DNA from: SZUA-254 sp031379665
GTDB lineage: Bacteria > Bacteroidota > Ignavibacteria > UBA10030 > SZUA-254
DNA: 51,131 nt
Assembly (NCBI GenBank): GCA_031379665.1
Contig: JANNFI010000082.1
Coordinates: 1-51,131 of the forward strand
Reading direction: 5' to 3'
Shown: positions 1 to 8,500 of the stretch, one piece after another
Layout of the letters: each line of letters begins with the position of its first letter
Numbering within the stretch: the stretch's first letter is position 1
Translations under genes and position numbers: made by a program
Notes under the pieces: model-generated
What the model was told of the DNA's origin: nothing
Databases searched by the model: none
The model's input: only the letters and a program-made list of their open reading frames with translations

Positions 1-1
1 G

Positions 2-1780
2 CAGCTGACGCGGTACGCCTCGGGCGAACAAGTGTACAACCCCGTCTGGTCGCCCGACGGGAAGAGCATCGTCTTCGACTTCTCCGTGACCGACGGCAGG
101 GACATCCTGAGGGTTCCGTCGACCGGAGGGCCGGTGGACACCATCCTTGCGACTCCTGACGATGAGAGGAGCGCGGTCTTCGCCGATGGGGGGAGGATGA
201 TCTATTTCTCCTCCGACAGGACGGGTATTTTCAATATCTTCAGGCTCGAGCCAGCCACCGGCTCCGTCGCGCAGGTCACGAACGTCGTAGGCGGCGCCTT
301 CATGCCCGAAGCCGGTGCGGACGGAAGCCTCGCCTACTCGCACTATACGTCGGCCGGGTACAAGCTCGCCCTGATCGCCGCCCCGGCGCCGCTCGTCTCG
401 GCCGCGCCCTACGTCAGAAGGGGATCTCCTGCCGACCCGCTCGGCGCGTTCCCCGGTCTCGGGGGGGGCGCCACCGGAACCACGTCGGGTACCGACGGGC
501 GTGATTCGTCGAAAGCGGGCCCGTTCGACTGGTCCGCCCTGCGCAACCACGACGATGCAAAACTGCCTGAGTTCACCGACGGAAAGTACAACAACGCCAC
601 CACGACCCTTACAGTCATACCATTCCTGCGGTTCGACAATTACAATCCGAAGAACACCGGGCTGGAAATAATGAAGCCGGGCGCGTACCTGTTCTCGTAT
701 GACATGCTCGACCATTACGGATTCTTCGCGAGCGCGGCCGCCAACCTCCAGGGAGACCGCGACCTCTTCTTCACGTTCGAATTCAACGGGGTGATCCCCG
801 GCCTCTTCCAGCTCGGGATGGATCCCGGACTCTCGCTCGAGGCCTACAACGTCACGAGGGAGAGCGAATCGTTCGTCACGCTTCCGCTCGACACCATCCC
901 GGTGCCGATCACCTACAACCTCATCGAGTTCGACGTGAAGTTCCGACAGAAGATCTACACCGAGGCCATCGCCGTCGAATATGGTTACCGCCACAGCCGG
1001 TACGCGGCCGACATCGGGTCCTTCTACCTCCCGGAGGCCGGCTTCCTCGTCCCGGCGGCGTCGATCCCGTACTTCCGTGGAAACGACCTCTTCTTCGACG
1101 TGAAGGCCGATTTCAGCTCCCCCTCGCGCACGCAGGAGATCAACCCGGTCGGGACGAAAGTGAACGCCCGTTACGATTACGAGTTCAACGACTACGACCC
1201 CACCGACCAGGTCGACGAGAGCGGCGCCCTCGTCCACGTCTTCAAGGACGTGAATTTTCACCGCCTCGAGGTGGGTTTACGGGAATCCCGAAAACTCCCG
1301 GGCTGGAAGCATACGCTCTCGGTGGGCCTGCGCGCCGGGACCATTTTTGGTCCGCCGGTCGACGACTTCTTCGATTTTTACGTCGGCGGACTCGCGGGGA
1401 TGAAGGGGTACCCCTACTATTCGATCGGCGGAAACGAGTATGGCCATTTGAATATTACCTACCGGTTCCCGGTGTGGGAGGGGATCGACTTGCGTTTCCT
1501 CCAGTTCTACTTCGACAAGCTCTACGCCGCCGTCTACGCGGACGCCGGCGCGGCGTGGACGGGCGGCTCGATCTACGGGAGGCAGGTCGTGCGGGACGCG
1601 GGCGCGGAGCTTCGCCTCGAGTCGTTCTCCTTCTACGCCTACCCGACGCGCGTCTTCTTCAACGCGACGTACGGCTTCGACACTTACAGCCGCTACGTGC
1701 CGAACAACGACCAGGTCGTCGCGTACGGCGCCGAATGGCAGTACCACTTTGGCGTACTCTTCGGATTCGATTTCAATTGA
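2..1780 (+). CDS. TolB-like propeller fused to Omp85-like outer-membrane barrel (5' partial)
   Basis: The reading frame is open to the left edge, so the N-terminus lies outside the window; a GTG at 32 is only an internal codon of the repeat. The visible first 110 or so residues are PD40/TolB-type propeller blades (WSPDGKSIVF, then IYFSSDRTGIFNIFRL). A Gly/Pro/Ser-rich linker follows, then a long beta-barrel domain rich in alternating aromatic strands. Near the C-terminus the segment GLAGMKGYPYYSIGGNEYGH followed by a YRFP strand resembles the conserved loop-6 VRGY region of Omp85/surface-antigen barrels, with MKGY in place of VRGY. It is probably an outer-membrane protein with a periplasmic propeller. 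Substrate and function are unknown; the missing upstream part may carry further domains, for example a peptidase-like one. The stop is TGA at 1778-1780. Confidence 0.8.
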   Translation, partial: QLTRYASGEQVYNPVWSPDGKSIVFDFSVTDGRDILRVPSTGGPVDTILATPDDERSAVFADGGRMIYFSSDRTGIFNIFRLEPATGSVAQVTNVVGGAFMPEAGADGSLAYSHYTSAGYKLALIAAPAPLVSAAPYVRRGSPADPLGAFPGLGGGATGTTSGTDGRDSSKAGPFDWSALRNHDDAKLPEFTDGKYNNATTTLTVIPFLRFDNYNPKNTGLEIMKPGAYLFSYDMLDHYGFFASAAANLQGDRDLFFTFEFNGVIPGLFQLGMDPGLSLEAYNVTRESESFVTLPLDTIPVPITYNLIEFDVKFRQKIYTEAIAVEYGYRHSRYAADIGSFYLPEAGFLVPAASIPYFRGNDLFFDVKADFSSPSRTQEINPVGTKVNARYDYEFNDYDPTDQVDESGALVHVFKDVNFHRLEVGLRESRKLPGWKHTLSVGLRAGTIFGPPVDDFFDFYVGGLAGMKGYPYYSIGGNEYGHLNITYRFPVWEGIDLRFLQFYFDKLYAAVYADAGAAWTGGSIYGRQVVRDAGAELRLESFSFYAYPTRVFFNATYGFDTYSRYVPNNDQVVAYGAEWQYHFGVLFGFDFN

Positions 1781-1814
1781 GTATAAGATGACTATCAATC
1801 GATGAGGTGATCCC

Positions 1815-2774
1815 ATGCGAACCATCACGATGCTTGCCGCGGCGTTCCTCCTGTGCGCGCCGGCGCTGCCGGCAGGCGACCACCCGTCGCCCCTGCTGAC
1901 GGGAAATCCCCGCGTCGATTTCTTCGGAACCGGGTCCGCCGGTCCGCTCGCCGCCGACCCGGCGCGGCCCGTGTTCCCGCAGGACGATGCTCCGGAGCAG
2001 GAGGGGGCGAAGTCTCCGTGGCTGGCCGGGGCGATGTCGCTCATCATCCCGGGGAGTGGCGAAGCGTATGCGGGGAGTTACCTGAAGGGCGCGATCTTCC
2101 TGGCCGCGGAGGTCACGGTGTGGGGTTTTGCCTATGCCTACGATAAGAAGGGGGACGACCAGACGGTGGAGTACAAGGCGTACGCGAACGCCCACTGGAA
2201 CGTGAACGATTACATCAGGTGGACGCTCGCCAACCTGGGGGAGCTGAATGGCACGCTGGTGCCGCCTCCCGGCGGGTACGAGGGCCTGATCTATCCTGAT
2301 GGTGTTCCGACCACCGTGGATCCGGGCTACTATCCTCCCTTCAACGCCGTGGACTGGGTGGAACTCAACGCGATGGAGCGGGCGGTGGCGAGCGGGAGCA
2401 ACGGGTACACGCACACCCTGCCGTATTACGGGGAACAGCAGTATTACGAGCTGATCGGCAAGTACGAACAGTTCAGCCGCGGGTGGGACGATTCGCAGAT
2501 CCCCGAACCCCCGGGTACCGTGAACCCGGTGCGGAGCACGTCCGCGAGGTTTTTCGAGTACGCGAAGATGCGGGCAAGGGCGAACGACCAGTACGACGTC
2601 GCTTCCACGTTCGTGAACGTCGCCGTCGTCAACCACGTCCTGAGCGCCCTCGACGCCTATTGGAGTGTGACGCGCCTGAACAAATCGCTCCACGCCAGCG
2701 TGCGCGTGAAGATGCAGCCGTCAGTGCTCGGTTCGGTGCCGGTGACGACGGCGAATTTCCGATACGACTTCTGA
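1815..2774 (+). CDS. DUF5683-like envelope protein
   Basis: This is a 319-aa protein with an N-terminal signal peptide (hydrophobic run ending near APALPAGD). Around residues 69-100 it carries a hydrophobic pair built on IIPGSGEAYAGSYLKGAIF, which resembles the LPGLGQ-type motif of the DUF5683 family found in Bacteroidota and Ignavibacteria. The central part is Tyr/Asn-rich and has no recognisable catalytic motif. The C-terminal stretch (VRVKMQPSVLG...ANFRYDF) looks like a terminal beta strand. A GAGGTGAT-like ribosome site sits just before the ATG, 34 bases after the preceding barrel gene, so the two may be cotranscribed. It converges on lptG with a 24-base gap and no clear terminator hairpin. 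Function unknown; an envelope location is inferred. Confidence 0.72.
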   Translation: MRTITMLAAAFLLCAPALPAGDHPSPLLTGNPRVDFFGTGSAGPLAADPARPVFPQDDAPEQEGAKSPWLAGAMSLIIPGSGEAYAGSYLKGAIFLAAEVTVWGFAYAYDKKGDDQTVEYKAYANAHWNVNDYIRWTLANLGELNGTLVPPPGGYEGLIYPDGVPTTVDPGYYPPFNAVDWVELNAMERAVASGSNGYTHTLPYYGEQQYYELIGKYEQFSRGWDDSQIPEPPGTVNPVRSTSARFFEYAKMRARANDQYDVASTFVNVAVVNHVLSALDAYWSVTRLNKSLHASVRVKMQPSVLGSVPVTTANFRYDF

Positions 2775-2798
2775 CGCCGCTATTCGCCCCGGCGTCCC

Positions 2799-3884
2799 CT
2801 ACTTTGGCGCGTACCAGAGGGTGAGCCCGCCGCCGAGGAGAAAAATGATATTTGCCAGCCACGCGGTGAGAAGGGGGTCCATGTCCCCGTTGTAGCCGAA
2901 GGCCTGGCTGACCTTCAGGAAGATCATATAGAGGAAGCAGATGGCGAGGGCGATCCCGAATTCCACGCCGAGTCCGCTCCTGCGCTTGATCGCGGCGAAC
3001 GGTATGCCGAAGATGACCACGATCAGGTTCGCGAACGGGAATGCGATCTTTCCGTAGTAATCCACCAGCCATCGCGACACGTCCTGGCCGGACCTCTGCT
3101 GGTGCTCGATGAACGCACCGAGGTCGTTATAGTCCATTTCGTCCGGCTTCTGCTGTTTTTTCCGGACGTCGTCAGGGGCGAAGTTCATCGACCCCAGTGT
3201 TTTCTCTTTGAACGAGGTCTGGATCTCCCCCGCGCGCGTGAAACGTCGTTCGGTGCCGGTCAGTAGTGTCCAGTTCCGGGTCGTGTCGTTCCAGCGCATC
3301 TCGAATGCGTCGTACCTCGCCGTCATCAGGGCGGGGTCGGAGGGGTCGAACTCCTGGATGCTGACCCGCAGCGCGGTGCTCCGCATCTCGTCATAGATGC
3401 CGATGGTGAGGATCCTGTCGCGTGAGTCCTGGATGAAGATGTTCGACTTCGACGTGTTTTCGAGGTACTTGTGGAAATACGATCGCGCGATGGCAAACTT
3501 CTTCTGGTTCGTCGCGGGGACGACCCATCCGTTGAACCAAATGGCGAAGCCGCTGAGCGCCACCGCGAGAATGATGAAGGGCGCCATGAAACGGTAGAGG
3601 CTGACGCCGCCCGATTTCAGCGCGATGAGTTCGTTGTGTGAGGAGAGCCGGCCCGTGGTGAAAAGCGCGGAGAGGAGGACGCTGACGGGGAGCATCAGTT
3701 TGATGATCTCCGGCATGAAATAGAGGTAGTAGGTGAGGATGATCCCTGCCGGGGCGGCCTTGTCCAGAAAGTCGTCGAGGTTCTCCATCAGGTCCACGAC
3801 GAGGAAGATGGCGGTGAACGCGCCGAGGGAGAAGATGGCCGTCACGAGGAACTGCCGGATGGCGTATGAGTCGAATTTCTTCAT
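2799..3884 (-). CDS. lptG: LPS export permease LptG (YjgP/YjgQ family)
   Basis: This 361-aa inner-membrane protein has the YjgP/YjgQ layout: about three N-terminal membrane segments, a periplasmic beta-jellyroll (roughly residues 120-240) and three C-terminal membrane segments. Family motifs visible include FTTGRLSSHNELIALKSGGVS after the second or third helix and FGIPFAAIKRRSG before the last helices. LptG pairs with LptF and the ATPase LptB to pull LPS from the inner membrane into the periplasmic bridge. The start (MKKFDSYAIRQF) resembles family N-termini better for LptG than LptF because of the VDLMENLDDFLDKA segment. It lies 6 bases after lptF and was probably translated from the same mRNA. 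Assigning G rather than F is less certain than the family. Confidence 0.87.
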   Translation of the reverse strand: MKKFDSYAIRQFLVTAIFSLGAFTAIFLVVDLMENLDDFLDKAAPAGIILTYYLYFMPEIIKLMLPVSVLLSALFTTGRLSSHNELIALKSGGVSLYRFMAPFIILAVALSGFAIWFNGWVVPATNQKKFAIARSYFHKYLENTSKSNIFIQDSRDRILTIGIYDEMRSTALRVSIQEFDPSDPALMTARYDAFEMRWNDTTRNWTLLTGTERRFTRAGEIQTSFKEKTLGSMNFAPDDVRKKQQKPDEMDYNDLGAFIEHQQRSGQDVSRWLVDYYGKIAFPFANLIVVIFGIPFAAIKRRSGLGVEFGIALAICFLYMIFLKVSQAFGYNGDMDPLLTAWLANIIFLLGGGLTLWYAPK

Positions 3885-3890
3885 CGGTCC

Positions 3891-5273
3891 TCAGGAGGCC
3901 TGCGCGCCCCGGGCGAGCTGGAGCTTCGCGAGCAGTTTCATCAACCGGTTGTCGGGGGAGAGGGTGATCATCGGGATCTCCTTCGTCAGGCGAACGGTGA
4001 GGATAGCGCCGATGGCGCCCAGGACGATGTTCGCCATCCACATCCCCAGCCACGGCGGCATGATGCCGCGGTCGCCGAGCTTTTCGCCGCCGATGAGCGA
4101 GGCCCAGTACATAAGAAAGAACCCGAGGCTGAGGGTCGCCGCCACCCCGAAGCTGCCGCGCCTCGCCATCACCCCGAGTGGCACGCCGATGAACACGAAC
4201 ACCAGGCACGCCGCCGGGATCGCGTATTTCTTGTGGATTTCGACGAGGTAGGAATTGACCTGTTTCCCGAGCGCGTCGATCGTCTGCCGCCGGTTCTCCG
4301 AATTCATCAGTTGCATCCGCACGTGATGCGCGGCGAGCCGCGCCGCCTCCCGCTCCTGCGTCGAGTCGGGCGACGGCCAGGCCTGGAGCCTGGACCGGGG
4401 GTTGGTCCGCGGCGGCGCGGCGCGGTCGCTGAAGATCCGTTCGCGCGTCGAGGCCGCCTCGGCGCGGAGGCTGTCGACGATGGCGCGCATGACGTCGGCG
4501 CTCAGCTCACGGTCGCTCCTCGAAAAGGCGTTTTGCGCGGACCGTTCGAAATCGAATCCCTCGGCGTCCATCGCGATACGGTGCCGGGCGAAGCCGATCC
4601 TACGATACTCCTCCCCCGCGGAGGGTCGGAACCGGTGGATCTCGCCGTCGGAGAGATCCATCACGACCTTGCGGTAATCCGATGTGAACGAGACCCGGCC
4701 GCGGTCGGCGGTGATGACCACGTTCATCGAGGGGTCGGTGTAATCGTAGATGGTCAACCCCTCCATGTCGGTCGAGGATTCCGAGGTTTTCCTCGCGAGG
4801 ATGCTGTACCCCGGGAGGTCCTGATTGAAGAGGCCGGCGTTGATGGAAAGGGTCGGCCTGATCCGCCGGATGTCCATCATCAGGAGCTTGAACCGGTGGT
4901 TGGCTTCGGGCAGAACCCTGTTGTTGAATTCGACGCTCAGGTACCCGAGGACCGCGGCGGCGGCGATGACCGTCGTCATCATCTTCGGGAGGCTCATTCC
5001 CCCGGCTCGCAGGGCGGTGATCTCGTTTTGGGAGGAAAGTTTGCCGAACCCCATCAGCGTGGCGACGAGCACCGAGGCGGGGACTGCCAGGACTACCATC
5101 CAGGCGAGGCTCAGGAGGATCAGTTCACCGATCACCCAGAACCCGAGACCCTTCCCGACGAGCTGGTCGACCGCCTTCATCAGGAATTGCAACAAAAACA
5201 CGAACATCAGTGTTGTAAACGAGAACAGGAAAGGGGCCAGGTGTGCGCGCAGGATATAAAAATGAGCTTTCAT
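3891..5273 (-). CDS. lptF: LPS export permease LptF (YjgP/YjgQ family)
   Basis: This 460-aa protein is the first gene of a two-gene minus-strand operon. It has three N-terminal helices, the LSSQNEITALRAGGMSL cytoplasmic-loop motif typical of LptF-like proteins, a periplasmic jellyroll (about residues 130-240), and C-terminal helices starting after residue 350 (IPAACLVFVFIGVPLGV). It is about 100 residues longer than its partner because of a charged, probably coiled-coil insert at roughly residues 250-345, rich in Arg, Glu and Ala, between the jellyroll and the C-terminal helices. Such inserts are seen in some FCB LptF-like proteins. It works with LptG and LptB in LPS transport. The gene diverges from sprA. 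Confidence 0.87.
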   Translation of the reverse strand: MKAHFYILRAHLAPFLFSFTTLMFVFLLQFLMKAVDQLVGKGLGFWVIGELILLSLAWMVVLAVPASVLVATLMGFGKLSSQNEITALRAGGMSLPKMMTTVIAAAAVLGYLSVEFNNRVLPEANHRFKLLMMDIRRIRPTLSINAGLFNQDLPGYSILARKTSESSTDMEGLTIYDYTDPSMNVVITADRGRVSFTSDYRKVVMDLSDGEIHRFRPSAGEEYRRIGFARHRIAMDAEGFDFERSAQNAFSRSDRELSADVMRAIVDSLRAEAASTRERIFSDRAAPPRTNPRSRLQAWPSPDSTQEREAARLAAHHVRMQLMNSENRRQTIDALGKQVNSYLVEIHKKYAIPAACLVFVFIGVPLGVMARRGSFGVAATLSLGFFLMYWASLIGGEKLGDRGIMPPWLGMWMANIVLGAIGAILTVRLTKEIPMITLSPDNRLMKLLAKLQLARGAQAS

Positions 5274-5285
5274 CGGGAGTTCGTC

Positions 5286-5314
5286 AATATACCCTCAAAA
5301 CACGGCTTTTACAA
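5286..5314 (-). promoter_or_regulatory. Possible sigma70-like promoter for lptF-lptG
   Basis: On the minus strand TTGTAA (5314-5309) and TATATT (5291-5286) are separated by exactly 17 bases. They match the sigma70 consensus at 4/6 and 5/6 positions. The predicted start site would be only about 6 bases before the lptF ATG, giving an almost leaderless mRNA, which weakens the call. The -35 box overlaps the left arm of the inverted repeat at 5312-5320. Bacteroidota often use a different -7 motif, so this is a pattern match only. Confidence 0.35.
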
Positions 5315-5349
5315 GATGGGTGCCGGTACGCCAAATCACGCCCATCTTG
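5312..5349. repeat. 9-bp perfect inverted repeat in the lptF/sprA divergent region
   Basis: CAAGATGGG at 5312-5320 is the exact reverse complement of CCCATCTTG at 5341-5349. Allowing one T:G mismatch the arms extend inward to 11 bases with 10 matching. The 20-base centre contains a CGGTAC core. The repeat lies 39-76 bases upstream of lptF and about 200 bases upstream of sprA, and its left arm overlaps the possible lptF -35 box. It could be an operator for a dimeric regulator or a hairpin in a leader RNA; it is not followed by a good T-tract in the lptF direction. Confidence 0.55.
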
Positions 5350-5548
5350 CTTATCAGGCACCTTTTTCCTACATTTTTTTAGCAGAAAACAATATAATCC
5401 GCATCCGTCTCCCATAACCCCAGATCCTCGGAGCAGACCTTATCGGTTCTTGGTAACAGTTAAGTGACGAAAGGGCGCCAACGGGCGCGCAGGAAGCCCG
5501 GGTCCCCGCCGTCAATACTGGAAAACGCACAATAGAATCGGTAAACGG

Positions 5549-8500
5549 TTGACTCTGACTTCGCTGGGGCCGGTTGTCCGCAATGTATTGCGTCCGACCG
5601 CGACTTGCCTGTTCCTTGCTGTTGCCGTCGTCCTCGCGTGGGGACCGTCGGCGATCGCGCAGGTCGGCACCCCCCCCGATTCCTCATACCGGCCCGATTC
5701 GATCTCCCTCGCCGATCCTTCGACGTTTTTCCAGCAGATTGCCTCCGATTCCACCCAGCGCAGGGCTGCCGATTCGCTCCGCCATCTCAGGGATTCGCTC
5801 CTCTCGGCAAGCGACAGCCTCGGCCTCTTTCCCGATTCCACCCGCGGAATCGCACAGATCGACACGACGTGGGTGGTCTACCTCGACTCGGCCGCGCGGG
5901 TCGCCCAGATGGCCTATGCGCGGACCGATCCGCCGGTGGTCGGCGCGTTCGTGGGTGACGAGAAGAGCTTTTTTCTGGACGTCAATTCTCCCGCGTACAA
6001 GCGTGAGCTCAAGATCGATTCCACGGGCCAGTTCGTCACCATCACCGAAACCGTGAACGGGTTGGACGCCAAGGTCCCCCTGACGCTGACGCTGCGGCAG
6101 TACATCAACCTCCGTTTCGCCAACGACAGGAAAAAGAACTGGCGTTCGTTCATGGACGTGACGAAGGGGGGGGCCGGCGGCGATCAGCTCGGGACAATGC
6201 TGAAATCCCTGACGAGCATTTCGATCCCGGTCCCCGCCAACCCCCTCTTCAGCATCTTCGGAGGGAGGGACATCAAGCTGAACGTATCCGGAGCAGTGGA
6301 CATCCGGGCCGGGTTCCGCAGGATCACCTCCGACAAGGTGACCTCCTCGGCCCTCGACCAGGTGCGGAGCGAGCCGAACTTCAACCAGGACGTGCGCGTC
6401 AACGTGAGTGGCACGATTGGAGACAAGCTGAACATCCTGGCCGACTGGAACACGCAGCGGACTTTCGATTTTGAAAACCAACTCAAGATCAAGTACACCG
6501 GGTACGACGACGAGATCGTCAAAAGCATTGAGGCGGGGAACGTTTCTCTTCAGACGCCTTCCCTGATCGGTGGCAGCCAGTCGCTCTTCGGCCTCAAGGC
6601 CAACCTGCAGATCGGGCCGCTGAACCTGACGACGCTCCTCTCGCAGAAGAAGGGCGAAACGAAGGCGGTCACCATCTCCGGCGGGTCGGAGAGCAGGGAC
6701 CTCACGATCGCGCCCGAGCGGTATTCGCAGATGTACTACTTCATCGACACGCTCTACGCGGCGTTCTGGGACGATCTCCATTCCTCGGAGGTGACGAACA
6801 TCAGCAGCGCTGTCCTGGACAACGAAATCATCGCGATCGACGTCTGGCGGAGCGTGGCTCAGGTGACACCGGCGACGCAGCAGGTCGCGCGGGAGGCGTT
6901 CGCCCACACCGACATCGGGGTGAGGCCGCCCGGTGGGTATCCGCCGGACATCGACAGCACCCTCGGAAGCTTCGGGCTGCTTCAGGACGGAAAATTTTAC
7001 GCCGGCTATTTCATCAAGCTCGACCCCCAGAAGGATTACGACATCGACACGCGGAGTGGGACGGTCCGACTCGAAAGCGTCCAGGACGTCGACGCCATCG
7101 CCGTGTCATACCGCACCGTGTCGGGCGTGACCTACGGGGCGGAAGACGACACCACCCGGACGGGGAAATTGATCCTGAAGCTGATCAGGCCGAGGAACCT
7201 GTGGAGCCAGCCGTCCTACAGTCCGGGCTGGGACCTGATGCTCAAAAACATCTATCCGCTCGGGGGGAGGGACCTCAGGAAGGAGGGGTTCTCGATGAAG
7301 ATCTACCGCGGCTCGGCGGGCCAGGCGGAGGTGGACGAAATCGTGGGCACGCCGCTCCTGCGGGTGATGGGCCTCGACAGGTTCGACCAGACAAACCAGA
7401 CGACCCCTGACCAGAATTTCGATTTCATTCCGGGCGTCACCATCGACGTCGAACACGCCGAGCTGATCTTCCCGACGCTCCGGCCGTTCGACGACGGCAT
7501 CAGGGATTATTTCCTGGGGCAGACGCCGCCGGTCACGGGGATCGATTCGCTCCTCTTCCCCGACGTCTACGACACGACCCAGAGCGGGGCGGCGAACAAC
7601 ACGATCGCGAACAAGTATTTCATGCGGGGGCTGATCAACCTGGGACAGCGCTCGAAGATCGCCCTCGGTTTCAACGTGGTGGAGGGGAGCGTCCAGGTCC
7701 TCCTGAACGGTTCGCCGATGACCCCCAACGTCGATTACACCGTGGACTATATCCTCGGCGAGGTGATCCTCCGGAGCGAACAGGCCAGCCTTCCCGGCGC
7801 GACCGTGGAGGTCAAGTACGAACAGAACGACCTCTTCCAGCTTGCGTCGAAGACCCTTGTCGGGGCCCGCGGTGAACTCAACGCCATCCCGAACACCAGG
7901 TTGGGGTTCACGGTGATGAACCTCAGCCAGGAGACGCTCAGCGACAAGGTCCGACTGGGGGAGGAGCCGACGAACAACTTGATCCTGGGGGCCGACGCAG
8001 CCTCCGCGTTCGACCTCCCCGTCCTCACCTCGCTGATCAACGCCCTCCCGGGCCTTAGGACCAACGAGATGTCGAGCATGAAGTTCAACGCCGAGGCGGC
8101 GTACATGATCCCCGATCCGAACACCAAGAAGAGCCCGATCCTCTCCGACGATGGGAAGAGCATCGCGATGATCGACGATTTTGAGGGAGCGCGCAGGAGC
8201 ATCCCATTCCCGATCAGCTACAGCGGCTGGACGATGTCGAGCGCGCCGGTGGTGATGCGGTCGAACCTCGGCTCCCGCCACGACTCCCTGAAGAACTGGG
8301 CCCGCGCGAGGATGGAATTTTACAACGTCCTGCCTAGCGACGTCTCCATCGATGAGATCTGGCCGAGGAGGGAATATCGGACCGGCGAAAACCGCGTGAC
8401 CGTGCTGAACCTCAATTTCAACCCCGCCCGGAGGGGGATGTACAACTTTTCGCCGGATCTCGACTCGTCGCTCCACCGGGGCGACCCCGACTCGATGCGG

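Larger units (their letters stand above)
5274..5548. promoter_or_regulatory. Divergent lptF / sprA intergenic region (275 bases)
   Basis: This is one of the two longest non-coding stretches and is clearly more AT-rich than its neighbours, with T-runs at 5363-5380. It holds the inverted repeat at 5312-5349 and a perfect TATAAT on the plus strand at 5393-5398, but no convincing -35 box 16-18 bases upstream of it (TACATT). If that -10 is used, sprA would have a leader of roughly 145 bases. No tRNA-like or small ORF with convincing features was seen. Confidence 0.5.

Noticed and set aside
5319..5367. GGTGCC ... GGCACC followed by TTTTT, as a possible terminator or attenuator before sprA
   Set aside because: The stem is only 6 bp with a 32-base loop, and it competes with the stronger 9-bp repeat; not enough to call a terminator.
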